A DNA stretch of 64,000 nt. Origin: Niebla homalea (lineage: Eukaryota; Ascomycota; Lecanoromycetes; Lecanorales; Ramalinaceae). The DNA lies in assembly GCA_019925105.1 (NCBI GenBank), contig JAHGAU010000002.1, forward strand, positions 186,001 through 250,000. The letters run 5' to 3'. A program made the position numbers and the translations under genes. A model generated the notes under the pieces. It was given only the letters and a program-made list of their open reading frames with translations. It ran no database searches and was not told the DNA's origin. This document shows positions 21,436 to 32,216 of the stretch, piece after piece (the first letter of the stretch is position 1; each line of letters opens with the position of its first letter).

Positions 21436-22197
21436 TTGGGGTGTGTCTGATTGTAGCGATGGGGAGTGGGGAGGGAATTGGGTCTGGGATTTGAAGTGAT
21501 GAATAATTGAAGAGCGCGCTGAGATGGCAAAAAGGTATTACATTATCAAGAATGGTAAGTTGGAAGGAGGATGATGGATGTGGAAGTGGTGGAATGAAGC
21601 TCCAAACGCGCTGTGACGCAAGGGTTCGCCAATTTATATAACATGTACTACTATAGTTCTAACGCATTAGAAGCTCCACAAACATATTGAACAAATGATA
21701 GACTTTGCTTTAGAGGGCTAGATCAAATGTCTAGGAGCTTTCAGAAACGACCAATGACTTCGGATGCTGACACTGGCCTGCTTCTTCCCCCGTATGTTTG
21801 CCTGATTCTCTCAGTAGCTAGCCAACCCACTCCTGTCTGACCACACATCTGAGCTGCCTCTATCCTGGCTCCACCTCTGCCATCTCGCGCACGGGGGCTG
21901 ACGCGCCCAAACAACAATACCTTCCCTCTCCTCCGCTATCTTTTCCCCAATACTCGCCAGCGCGCCAGAGCCCGACTTTCCGCCTTCCGTCATGAGACCC
22001 TTCCGTACTACAAACTCCAAGCTCAATCTCGCATCTACCGGTTTATAGTCCGAAGACAGTCGATACGACGTGAGAAGAGACTAGCAGGCAAGGGAATATT
22101 AAGACGGCTTGGTGGGCGAAGAGGTATTGGCAGGATCTTTGGGATCAAGTATGCTCGTGCGACTGGCTCTCTAGGCACGGGATCACCAAGCACTACC

Positions 22198-24804
22198 ATG
22201 GACGCCGATGTGGGGTACGGAGAGAAGGGCTATAGACGAAAAAAGCTGGCTGGGTATCTCAAGGCCGCGAACGAGTTGCGGCAGTCTTACTCGCAGGCGT
22301 ACGGATTGAGTGGGAGAGATGGTGCCGGGGAAGACAATGAAAGTTCTGTGCCCGGAGGATATCCCGACGTTTCTCTCGTCAGGAATGGTGATGAGGAGAT
22401 GTTACTGTTCCCTAGTTATGCGACCCGTCATCGTCGGAGGAAAGGAAGCGCCCAGGACCGAGTATCGGCTGCCACAGATTTGAGAAATACGGATGGGAGT
22501 GGGGATGCTGAGTATTGGAGAAAAGAATATGAGAAACATGAAGACCAGAGTGCTGTCGTTGATGTCAACATCCGAGGCTGGCTGTACGCACCACACAAGG
22601 GGCAGATGACAAGGAAGAATAGGATATTGGTGGGAATAGCGAGACACCTATCAGGCATACCGGCGCCATCCAGCAGTCGAGCTGCTAGTCCAAGCTCTCC
22701 ACATCACGCAAGAGTTGAGGCGCGCACGGCTAGACACGAGGATGAAGTGGCTGAAAGGGAGGCCCAGTCTATCGAAAGAAAGGGACGAGGAGAGGCAGAT
22801 GTGGCCTTTAGAGGTGGCTACAGCGAAATGCCTGGTAGTGGGAATGACGAGCAGGCTCTCCACAGCTCTCCAGAGCAAAGTAGAGAATCCTCACCTGACA
22901 GGAGACAGTCCCGACCGGGTCCTGGTCCACGTCCACTTTCGACGAGTTCAATCAACACCATGCGGCACGATCATATCAAGCCTGTACAGAAGCGAAGGAC
23001 ATGGAATCAGCCTTCGGAGATGAGCTCGGAGGAGCTGGCAGTCGCCAATGCGCACCTGATGGTGAGACTGAAGCCATTTCTTACAACGCCCCTGGTCAGC
23101 ACACCATTAACCGCCTTCTTCTACAATGAAACATCATCAAAGTCACGTACAATCACCACCAACGAGTCAGGACACTTCTCACTTTCGGCACCATTGGACT
23201 TCGTCCCGACCCATGTGAGAGTACTTGCATCAGACAAGCTCTCAGCCACCGAGGAAGTGCGTATCACGGAACCTCATGGCATCAGTATGATCAGTGACAT
23301 TGATGATACCATCAAACACTCCGCCATAGGTAGTGGGGCTAAAGAGATATTCCGAAATGCTTTCATTCGTGATCTTGGCGACTTGACCATCGAAGGGGTG
23401 CGAGAATGGTACACGACATTATCTGAAATGGGGGTAAAGCTGCACTATGTATCGAATTCGCCATGGCAACTCTACCCTGTACTCACAAGCTTCTTCGCGC
23501 AAGCGGGCTTGCCAAACGGTTCTTTCCATCTGAAGCAATATACCGGCATGCTGCAGGGTATTTTCGAGCCCGTGGCCGAGCGGAAGAAGGGTACCCTCGA
23601 AAAGATCATGGATGATTTCCCAGATAGACGATTCATCCTGGTCGGAGACAGTGGGGAAGCCGATCTTGAACTCTACACGGACATCATGCTTGCCAATCCC
23701 AGTCGAATTCTGGGCGTTTACATTAGAGATGTGACGACCAGCCCATCGAGAGCCTTCTTCGACACAGGGTCACGCTCTCGCAGCTCACTCTCCCCCTTTC
23801 GCGGTCGTAGGAAGAACAGCAGCAGCAGCAGCATATCCTCCAAACCAACCACCTCCGATCTCATAGAGCGACCACCCACCTTACCACCCCGAACGTCCAC
23901 AGCCTCGTCTATTACCACTGCTGCAGGACTCAGGCCCAACGCTGGTCCGGCAATGGGCACCCTCATCGACTTCTCCACGGATGACGACAATGCACCTATT
24001 CAACGACTCCACCACTCTAAGTCCGATCCCCTTAGCCCTGAATCCGCCCAACCCACTGCTTCTATGACACCCACAAAATCCCCTCCCCCCTCTAAGCCAG
24101 CAAAACCCCTCACCCTTCGCCCCGCCGCGCCCTCTTCAGTCCCCTCCTCCGACCCCATCAAACGCAAACCCGCCCCACCACCGCCACGCCGACCGGGCCG
24201 CCAAAACTCCTCCACTTCCATCTCAACGTCTGCCTCAGCCGATACCACCTCAAATCTTCCAACCGACCCTTCTCCCCTCTCCCAAATCCACAACTCCTCA
24301 TCGAGCCAATCCATTCCCACCGCAAAAGCCGCTCCCCAGCAAAGGACTACCAACTCGCCCCCCTCACCGCCACCATCTTACCGCGCATCGGTTCGAAATA
24401 AAGTCGCTTCCGCGTATAACTCCTTACCGTCATGGTATCCCCCTGAGCAGGCCTCTGCACCGACCAGCACCCCTGCCCTTCGAGGTCGGGATGTCCAGCC
24501 ACCACCACCACCCGTTCCGCCACGTCGGAATTTAACAAGCGTGCCAGGTGCGGTGGCCGGGTACGCTACCAGCCGCCTAGGCGGGCGTGATCCCACTCCT
24601 CCCCCCGATGGTGGATACCCCGGCGGCGAAATCCTCAGCAAGAAAGAGGAACTCTGGCTACGCCGCTGGGAGCGCGCGAAACAAGTCTTCGATGAACGGG
24701 GTGTGGTGTTGCGGAGTTGGCGGGTGGGCGAGGATGTCGCTGAGGGGTGCGTTCGGCTTGTTGAGGGTGCGATGAGGGAACAGAGCAGAAGAGCATCAAG
24801 GTGA
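22198..24804 (+). CDS. app1: App1-type phosphatidate phosphatase, at least 868 aa
   Basis: The catalytic domain carries the HAD-like DxDxT motif DIDDT at residues 367-371, then YVSNSPWQLYP, FHLKQY and the GDSGEADLELY motif, all characteristic of App1 (DUF2183), the actin-patch phosphatidate phosphatase that converts phosphatidate to diacylglycerol at endocytic sites (family knowledge). The N-terminal LAGYLKAANELRQSY is also typical. The C-terminal 300 residues are Pro/Ser-rich with PPPPPVPPR-type SH3-ligand patches, fitting binding to actin-patch SH3 proteins. The first ATG of the long frame is used here, but the frame stays open 114 codons upstream to about 21853 and reads like protein. The real start may be an ATG at 21727 joined by an intron, so the N terminus is uncertain. 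Confidence 0.93.
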   Translation: MDADVGYGEKGYRRKKLAGYLKAANELRQSYSQAYGLSGRDGAGEDNESSVPGGYPDVSLVRNGDEEMLLFPSYATRHRRRKGSAQDRVSAATDLRNTDGSGDAEYWRKEYEKHEDQSAVVDVNIRGWLYAPHKGQMTRKNRILVGIARHLSGIPAPSSSRAASPSSPHHARVEARTARHEDEVAEREAQSIERKGRGEADVAFRGGYSEMPGSGNDEQALHSSPEQSRESSPDRRQSRPGPGPRPLSTSSINTMRHDHIKPVQKRRTWNQPSEMSSEELAVANAHLMVRLKPFLTTPLVSTPLTAFFYNETSSKSRTITTNESGHFSLSAPLDFVPTHVRVLASDKLSATEEVRITEPHGISMISDIDDTIKHSAIGSGAKEIFRNAFIRDLGDLTIEGVREWYTTLSEMGVKLHYVSNSPWQLYPVLTSFFAQAGLPNGSFHLKQYTGMLQGIFEPVAERKKGTLEKIMDDFPDRRFILVGDSGEADLELYTDIMLANPSRILGVYIRDVTTSPSRAFFDTGSRSRSSLSPFRGRRKNSSSSSISSKPTTSDLIERPPTLPPRTSTASSITTAAGLRPNAGPAMGTLIDFSTDDDNAPIQRLHHSKSDPLSPESAQPTASMTPTKSPPPSKPAKPLTLRPAAPSSVPSSDPIKRKPAPPPPRRPGRQNSSTSISTSASADTTSNLPTDPSPLSQIHNSSSSQSIPTAKAAPQQRTTNSPPSPPPSYRASVRNKVASAYNSLPSWYPPEQASAPTSTPALRGRDVQPPPPPVPPRRNLTSVPGAVAGYATSRLGGRDPTPPPDGGYPGGEILSKKEELWLRRWERAKQVFDERGVVLRSWRVGEDVAEGCVRLVEGAMREQSRRASR

Positions 24805-25564
24805 CCGGCTATGGACCGCCAGTGAATAAACAGAGACACGACTAGGGGGCGCAGCAGCAGGGCTTGTGGGAAGTGTAGCGACGGAGTTGTTTTTACTGGT
24901 AAAGTTCACAAAAGCGTGTATATCATAGCAAAAAACAATGTTGGAGCGCAAACCTGACCATTCGAGGTGAAATTGAAGGAGGCGGAGGGGAGAAGCCAGC
25001 ATGAAGGGCACGAAAAATGACATGATGGGCGACCCCAAGGGAACTCAAACGTCTCCTTCAACCCCCCTCTCTCGAAGCATTTGTATGATTAGAACCGTCT
25101 AACCTTTTCTCATCCCTCTCGCTGTCTGTCACACCTACAATTGTCAAAAGCAACTTCCACCCCTCTTCCCCATTGTAACGCCCACTTACCCCTTTCCCCC
25201 TCCCCAGGGACAAAAACATCATGTTTTCTCATAGAACAATGAATGATTGAAGTACCTTAGCCATCACACTAGTCTATCTACTTTAAAATCCAAACCCCTC
25301 CTCCTCCCCTCCCTCCTCATCACCGTGAAACTCGACAAAGTGAGCCGCTGAGATAGAGCCCCCACCCCCCACCCCCATCCCCCAAAACCAGCCATTTCAG
25401 CTTTTATATGTATATACATGTATGTATAGGTATGCACATACTCGCACCGTCAAATTTACTTCATTGCCGCTGCCCGCAAGATCCATTTATTTATCTATCT
25501 ATCTAATCTACGGTAATCTACGGTGATCTAACGGTGATCTGGAGCCGGACCACAGGTTGGGTAT

Positions 25565-25571
25565 CCGTTTC

Positions 25572-25606
<35 letters not shown>

Positions 25607-25607
25607 G
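25565..25607. repeat. CT-rich microsatellite
   Basis: This is an almost pure run of C and T, dominated by CT dinucleotides with TTTCT interruptions, in the convergent intergenic region. Confidence 0.9.
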
Positions 25608-25810
25608 CTTTTTCCCCCTCTCTTTTCTTTGGGATGGACGTAAGCGGATGTAGAGTGAGTGAGTGAATGAATGAGGGCGGGCACGCACAGGGAGGGGGGG
25701 GGTTATTGGGGTGTTGGGTTGATTGATGGATTGATTGTGGGGTATAGGGTTAGGAGGGAAGGGTTAGGAGGGAGGGAGGGAGGGAGGATTGTGAATCGGG
25801 GGGATGATAT

Positions 25811-25872
25811 GGGATGGGATGGGATGGGATGGGATGGTGTGAGGGTGTGAGATTGATGATGATGATGATGAT
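25811..25872. repeat. Microsatellites: five GGGAT units and about six GAT units
   Basis: Five perfect GGGAT units occupy 25811-25835, and GAT triplets occupy about 25855-25872. Just upstream (25740-25790) is a GGGTTAGGAGGG-like, G-rich stretch. Confidence 0.9.
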
Positions 25873-26419
25873 TTCAGGGTTTGAATGGTGAGAGTGGCTA
25901 TTATATGGCCACAATGGATTAATTTGGACGGATACGGAGCAGTGGGTACGTAGGGAAGGCAGGTAGTAAGCAGGAGACGCGGTAGGGAGGACAGTACGGA
26001 TCAGAGACATTTTATGTGTATTTATCATGGCTCGTGCATTTCATCACTCATGTTATTGGATGCTTCTAGCTTTTCTTTTGATGCCGCCCTCATCTAGCTC
26101 ATCATCTTTATCATATTACCTTACCAATTCTCAAAAAAACAAAAGCGCAAGACCCATCCATTCCATATGCATTAGAGTCGTCATTTAGGCCGTCAAAAAA
26201 AAATTTCCCTCATGATTTGGAAGACCTCCCTGTCCAGCTTGTTGTGATGGAGAAAAGGGGGTGGAGGGGTATCTGAACTCCGCTGATGCTTTTGCTCTCG
26301 TGGTTTCTCCGGTCATTGCACTTTATGATGAAAATCCGATTCCAAGCCAACCCACTCAAGTTCGGTCTTCTGTCTCAAACAAGGTCTTGGATCCTGCACG
26401 TGGTCAATATTTGGGCTGT

Positions 26420-29400
26420 TCAACTCCGCTCATGCTTCCTCGCCAACTTCTTCCACTTCTCCGTCAAATAATCCACCTCCTCCTTCAGACTCGAATCCGT
26501 GGGCGTCTTGTGGTACAGCGTCTTCGCTTGCTCCAAATCCTTCAACAAGCCGTTCCGCTTCTTCACCGCCTTGTCCAAAGAATCGAAATCACGCTCCAAG
26601 CATGCCAGTTCGAAGATCTGCTTCATGCGGGCGGAATAAAGCATGCAGCTCGTGCCCCCCACTTTCTCTCTCGCCTCGGGCGAGATCTTGAGGGCGAAGT
26701 GGCGAGGATCGGTGCGGGAAAATTTCTTGACCATGGGGCGAACGTCTTTGTAGTAGCATTCCTCGCAGATGGTGAGCTCAGGGATGTCAGGGTGGAGGTG
26801 CATGTCCTGGCCGTAGTGGATGGCGTCACCTCTGCACGGCGTGATGACGGTCATCAATTTGATCTGCCAGATGAAGTCGGAGGTGTTGGGCTCCCTGCCT
26901 GTCTCCTTACGCTGCCTATCCATGCTGCCGAGATGATCGAGGTATTGGCCGAAGCGGACGACGTCGGAGCGGAGGTTGCAGACTCGGGGATCCTTCTTAC
27001 GCTCGCTGTCTTTCGACCGATGGAACATGTCGGCCATCTTCGGGTACAGGACTTCGAGACTCATGAAGCAGTGCGAGCAGACTTGAAAATCGTCGTAGTC
27101 TTTGTCGGTTTCGTTATCACGCAGATGGTACCATTTACGATCCTCAACGAGGCGGCCTTGCGGACAGGGGGGGTAATCTTTGGATACTTCTGCGAGGTAC
27201 TTGAGGAGGATAGTGTCGTGTTTCCTCTTCTTGAATTGTTCGAGACATGCGAGCCGCACCCATGGGTCGCTGATCCCGCACATCAACTTCTCGCCTCGTT
27301 CAGGCAGGTCGCGGCGACGGAAGTCACGCTCATATCCAGAACCAAAGATGTTGTTGCGACAGTCCGGGCAGATATCCATATTGGGATCACTGCGATTGAT
27401 GGCAAGCTCGTACCAGTCATCATAGCCAGCGACAGGTTCCGAGCGAGGACAAGGGGGAAGAGATGCTGGTTGCGTCTGGGCGTCAGAAGCTGCGACCAGA
27501 GCGACAGGGGCGCTTGACCTGGATCGTTGAGCTGTCCGAACATCAGGAGCTGTCCTTGAGCGTGACCGATGACGATGCGAAGAGCCGGGCGCAGACGACC
27601 TCGATCTATGCGAAGAGCCGGAATCGACCAGACCCGCCCCAAGCATTTGGCCGGTTGCAGCGGGCACATACGATCCTGAAGGAGGTCTGACATCTGAGGT
27701 GCGAGAAGGGTCTGAGGTGGTCTGATGTAGCACAGGTGGTCCACGGGTGCCAGTGTTAGAGCTGGAACGTTGACGAGAGCCGCCATGAGCTGGTTCTACA
27801 GAGAGACCCAGGCTACCAGTCGGATTGTAGGACGGATGCCTATCTCGCCGATACTGGGGCTCGTTCTTCTCGTACGAAGCCACTCTCTCATGGCTAGGAA
27901 CAGCAACAGGGGGAGCTCGAGCGTCGGCTAAAGGTCTGGAGTGCGAATCCCTGGTAGTCCCGCTAGCAGCGTCCCAGGTAGCCGTTCTACGATCCTTTGA
28001 CAGAGCTGGTGATGGAGGGGCCTCATTCTCCATTGCACGTGCGCCGTATGTTGGGGCCGCTGGATAGGGAGACGAAGGAAGCGAAGAAAGCGGGGATGAA
28101 AGCTTTGAAGTCGGAGAGTCCTTCTTTAGACTCTCAACGGTTGTCGATCGCTTGTGTTGGCGGACCGGCTCAGGAGGCGTCTCGGGTGGTGAGACGAAGG
28201 GCGACTGCGTTGGAGATGCTCTAGGTGATGGGAGGGGAGAAGCTCTGGGTGAGGCTCTACGTGAACTGGAGTGAAGTCCCTCCAATTGAGAACTCAAATG
28301 CTGCAGTCCGCTACCATTCAAAAGTGCATCGCGGTTGAGATAAGTGGCACGGGTGTGCTCTGGTGACAATGGTGATCGTGGCGGTGAGTTGTGAAGGGCA
28401 GAATTATCTTGCCTCTCAGCTCTGACTGGAGGATCGAAATAGGAAGACGAATTAGTAGGTAGAGCCTGCGATGTCAGTCGATCCGATGGGGAGCGAATTT
28501 TAGCGTATTTGCGATCCTCGTCGGATGAACTTTCGACGTATCGAGAACGAGCCGCACTGGCAGATTTGACACTACCTCCCAACTGAGGTAAGGTGTCGGC
28601 TCTTCTCTCTATAGGTGGGCGTGTTGGGCGTCTAGGGCTGTCTTGTGTGACTGCAGAGGATTTCCGGGAGAAAGTGTGTTGATTGTCATGTGCCTGAGTT
28701 GGTGCTGTTTGAGGTTGAATACAAGAACCAGACGAGCTTGGTGAGCCAGAACCGTTTTGCGAGGTGTGAAACCTCGGGCTTAAGGCTTCGGGGGAGAGTA
28801 AATACTCGCCGGCTCTGGTGGCTCCACCGGTTGCCAAGGTGGCGAGGGTGGCTTGCACTGGTCTTGGCTTGTGCTTATTTGGTTGTGTGCAAGTGCTTTG
28901 CTGGGGGCGATATGAGTAAGGTGATCGAGCACGTTCATGGTTGGCAGGAGGCTCCCCTCCAGCTGACACACTTCTTGCAGAATCGGTATTGACAGTTAGG
29001 CTTTGTCGACGCCCACGACTTTGCTCTTGGGAGGCAGGTGGCTGAACACGTGGCTGCAATTTTGTGGCGGCGGCGGCGGCCTTGGCGCCAGGTCCATTGC
29101 GGTTACGAGCCGTTGTGTTACGTGTATTCAAACGGTGTCCCTGTTCCTCGCTAAGAGAAGACTCGGGCGTCAAGATTGCCCCGCTATCAGACGAACTGGA
29201 CTCGTCGCCAACGTTGATGATCATCGGCGTTTGATCAGGCTTTCCCCTCATTTGTACTTCGTCGAACTCGAAACCTACATCCTCAACTGTCGGCGAGTGA
29301 GGGGGCTTTCGAGGGCGAGACTCGTTGGGAGCATAGCGTCTTGAGGCATCCGCGTTGTACAGCTTGGTGGGCGTTCTTGAAGTGAATCGAGTCTGATGCT

Positions 29401-29546
29401 CGGATTGGTGAGGATGTAAACGTTCTTTCTGCTGTGGGTAGGCACTGCTTGGACATTAGCTCAAGGATCGAAATTTGAACGATATTGCACTCGCCGACGA
29501 TGACTTTGCGAGCTGGGGGGAGAGGGTCGGACTGTCGCCATGTCAT
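26420..29546 (-). CDS. Ser/Arg-rich protein with C-terminal cysteine-pair domain, 1026 aa
   Basis: Exon 1 is 29491-29546 (MTWRQSDPLPPARKVIVG) and exon 2 is 26420-29444. The 46-nt intron has branch-like CTAAT and acceptor GCAG and restores the frame; a TAA lies just upstream of the ATG. Residues 1 to about 690 are disordered, rich in Ser, Arg, Pro and RS-type dipeptides. The C-terminal 330 residues look folded and carry spaced cysteines (CPDCRNN, a lone C in MCGISDPW, CPQGR, CSHC, CEECYY) suggesting zinc binding, and the protein ends in a short predicted coiled coil (KKRNGLLKDLEQAK). Similar proteins are annotated as serine/arginine-related in fungi, but their function is unknown to me. Nuclear location is inferred from the RS-like region only. 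Confidence 0.8.
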
Positions 29547-31348
29547 GTATTACACGAGGGTTAGGGGATCTCGAGCCACTACAGCTTTGCAACGCAGAGG
29601 GAGGCCGTGGCGAGGAAGGCCAGTGAAGACAGAAGTCGATGCTTGAGTCGTGTGCCAAACAGAGACGAAGGAAAGAGGGGGCCTCACTGCATCGTTATGA
29701 GGACATAGAAGACCTCTTGATGAGAGCGACGCCTTCATGAGTGGACAGAAGAAAAGGGTCCGTCAGTACCCAACGCTATGATGCAGGGAACTACCTGCCT
29801 GCTTCATGGTGATGTGTACATACGGCAATCGGAAGTGCGTTGTAGACTGGAGGTCGCACTATGCAGCTGCCATAACCAATGGCTCGCATGGGTGGAGAAG
29901 GCGAAGAGCGGTGGGGGATGTGCGAATTGCGAACCCCGGATCGACTTGCGTGCATGAGAAAGGAAGCGTAGATTTTCCGCCCACCGCGATCCACAGCCGC
30001 CGATACGAATTGACTTGTCGAACAGTACGGATAAGCTCCAGGCACGCGCCAGTCTTAGCTTTGCATAACGCAAGGAGCAAATCCGTCTGAGATAAACGAT
30101 TGTCAGGCACAGAAATAAACCTTCGTCCTAGTGGCGGACGCAGTGACGATGCCTTTGTATCGACGAGCCCCCGTCCAGATGCATAACAGGTAATCATTCA
30201 CCACAGCCGGGAATTATCCAAATCATCCTCTGCGATGTGGGATGCACTGATGCCTGACCCGGCGGACAATAGCAACAGTCTCCGCACTCTTGATATCGAT
30301 CGAAAATTCTCACTCCCTGATATGATCCGACAGTGATTGCGACGGTTTTCTGGATCTCGGGGAGGCTTGGACATGTCGATGCCACCGTGGCCCGCGAGCC
30401 AGAGACCGCTCCCAGCTATCTGAATTCATTTGGTCGAGGTGGTCCACTTGAACACATGAGAAGGTGAAAAGGTCGACAAAAGCCGACTCCACAGCCAACA
30501 AATGCCTTCATGCACTCACCCGGTATGGCCGTTCAGGCTTCGATGCTCCCGACGATTGCCGAATTTAGTCGGCGACGGCGACGCCTCGTTCTGCCTCGTT
30601 AACGGCCAAATACATATATGATAAAGTCTCGGGACCCTTTTGCGGGGTCGTCGAAAAGAGCTTGGGCGAACGCTTCGCATTTTGCTTCCAACTGTCGGTA
30701 GCCCTTGGCCTTGTTGAGCGTCTAGAGTCAGCTGCTCTCCAGAGCTTTCCCTCGGGATTAGCGAGGACTCGCTACTTGGTTACAACGCCATCGATAGGCA
30801 GCAAAGGCATTCTCGGCGACGCAAACAAATGTACTCAGATCGTCCCAACGTGTCGGATCAGAGTCTCTCGGAGCTCACGAAAGTGGCAGACAGACAAGGA
30901 CTACCGGGAAAGAGCTGGGAAGAGCTGGGAAGAGCTGGGAGGAGCTGACAGGAGCTGGCAGACAATGTGGGCAAAAGAAGGATCGACGCTTTCAAGCATG
31001 CTTGCGATGATCTCATCTGTATGCTGTCGTAATCGATGCAGCCCATGGTGCTGGTTCAGACGTGTGTTGGCGAGTCAACTTTGCCTGGTAACACTTGAAT
31101 TACACCAATTTGTAGACTCTGCGTGGTCGATTAGGACGATTAAACATGTATCTTAGGAGTTCAATTGCACTTATCGCGCAAGCAACTCTGCCATCGAAAA
31201 GGGCGTTCAATTATTGCCCAGGCGTGTGTAGCGTGTGGTGCGTCTGTCCCGGATTTGGGCTTCCATATAATTTGTTCCGGCATCATTTGCTCGTGCACCT
31301 TCCCATCTTTCAACCATACAACGTCCATGCTACTTTTGACAGGCGATA
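29547..31348. other. Divergent intergenic region, no gene recognised
   Basis: This 1.8-kb segment separates the minus-strand Cys-pair gene from the plus-strand CENP-S gene. It contains a 10-bp tandem repeat at 30911-30960 and several short overlapping frames without domain features. Confidence 0.55.
30911..30960. repeat. 10-bp tandem repeat, five units
   Basis: Three exact AGAGCTGGGA units are followed by GGAGCTGACA and GGAGCTGGCA, making a 50-bp array. It is non-coding as far as I can see. Confidence 0.9.
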
Positions 31349-31855
31349 ATGACTGCCACCGAAGATGAACAGTTTGATGAAGTAAGAAGATTCCAAACTA
31401 CGAGGCATATTTCCATTGACGTGCCTGAATAGCGCCTCAAGTCAGCCCTCTGGTTTTCGATCGGCAAGATTGTTGACGAGGAGACAATCAAACTGGGCGT
31501 CAACGCAACACCACAATTCATTGGCTCTCTGACAGAGCTTGTCTGGGCTCAGATAGGTAAGCCATATCGCCCACACACAGATTCTCATCATTCCAAGCTT
31601 TCCAAGGTTTACACCTTAGTCTCTAGAAAATGTCAGTGCAGACCTGGAGAGCTTTGCAAAGTAGGTCGCCCCATTCTACGCTCGCCATTGCAGAGACGGC
31701 ATAATTGACAGGGATGCTACAGGCACGGTGGACGTCAGACTATATCTGTCGAGGATGTGATGATGCTGTCCCGCCGCAACGAAGGTCTAGCCGCTGTTCT
31801 CAAGAATTATACCGACAAACAGAAAGCCGCCAAGCAGAAACGCGCCACGCGCTGA
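31349..31855 (+). CDS. mhf1: CENP-S / MHF1 histone-fold protein, 107 aa, four exons
   Basis: Exons are 31349-31381, 31433-31556, 31627-31660 and 31723-31855, with introns of 51, 70 and 62 nt. The joined protein starts MTATEDEQFDE, then RLKSALWFSIGKIVDEE, ATPQFIGSLTELVWAQI, ENVSADLESFAKHGGRQTIS and ends VEDVMMLSRRNEGL plus a basic tail. This is the histone-fold pattern of CENP-S (also MHF1), which pairs with CENP-X; the complex joins CENP-T/W at the inner kinetochore and assists the FANCM/Mph1 helicase at stalled forks (family knowledge). Length is normal for the family. No single exon is long enough to stand out as an open frame, so automated ORF calling would miss it. Confidence 0.93.
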
Positions 31856-31876
31856 AGGGTCTACGGAGCCTCGATA

Positions 31877-32183
31877 ATGAATGCCGGAAGCTTCTGCCCG
31901 CGACTAAGACGCGTTCATGCTCCTTTCCGGAAGGGTTATCGGTTTTGATGACCTGGATCGGCTCCCCTTTGGAAGGCCCCAGCCATGACTAACTACACCA
32001 CATTTCCTCTACCAGCGACCAAAAGCCCTGAATCAGTTCGTGGGGCATGAACTGATGGTGTTCAACATCATACAGGATCTATCTATGAAATACACTCCGC
32101 TTGAAGAGCAGCCCATGCCAGTCGACACCGTGCTCGGTGACCGAGTACCCTTGAGGCAGGAATGGAACCCACATGTATTATGA
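31877..32183 (+). CDS. Possible small split gene, about 70 aa
   Basis: The segment from about 32014 to the TGA at 32181-32183 reads as plausible protein (LNQFVGHELMVFN, then DLSMKYTPLEEQPMPVD and a C-terminal LRQEWNPHVL). It is preceded by a good intron end: branch TGACTAAC and acceptor CTACCAG at about 32007-32013. A candidate first exon starts at ATG 31877 (MNAGSFCPRLRR, Arg-rich like a mitochondrial presequence). The join is not settled: a donor at 31913 fits acceptor CTACCAG in phase, whereas a donor at 31935 needs an acceptor at the CAAAAG slightly downstream. All candidate donors are weak. It lies only about 20 bp after the CENP-S stop on the same strand. I do not recognise the product. 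Confidence 0.3.
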
Positions 32184-32216
32184 CTTTTCCCGTGATTCAC
32201 ATCATTCCTCTTCTTT

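Larger units (their letters stand above)
24805..26419. other. Convergent intergenic region rich in simple repeats
   Basis: This lies between the 3' ends of app1 and the Cys-pair protein. It contains pyrimidine runs, CT repeats, GGGAT and GAT microsatellites listed below. No gene is seen; the short frames follow the repeats. Confidence 0.7.

Noticed and set aside
25740..25790. TTAGGG-like G-rich stretch as an interstitial telomere
   Set aside because: Only two imperfect GGGTTAGG matches occur, embedded in a general G-rich run; not a telomere array.
26261..27517. 418-residue plus-strand open frame
   Set aside because: It is the antisense shadow of the conserved C-terminal domain of the Cys-pair protein; composition and lack of domains argue against a gene.
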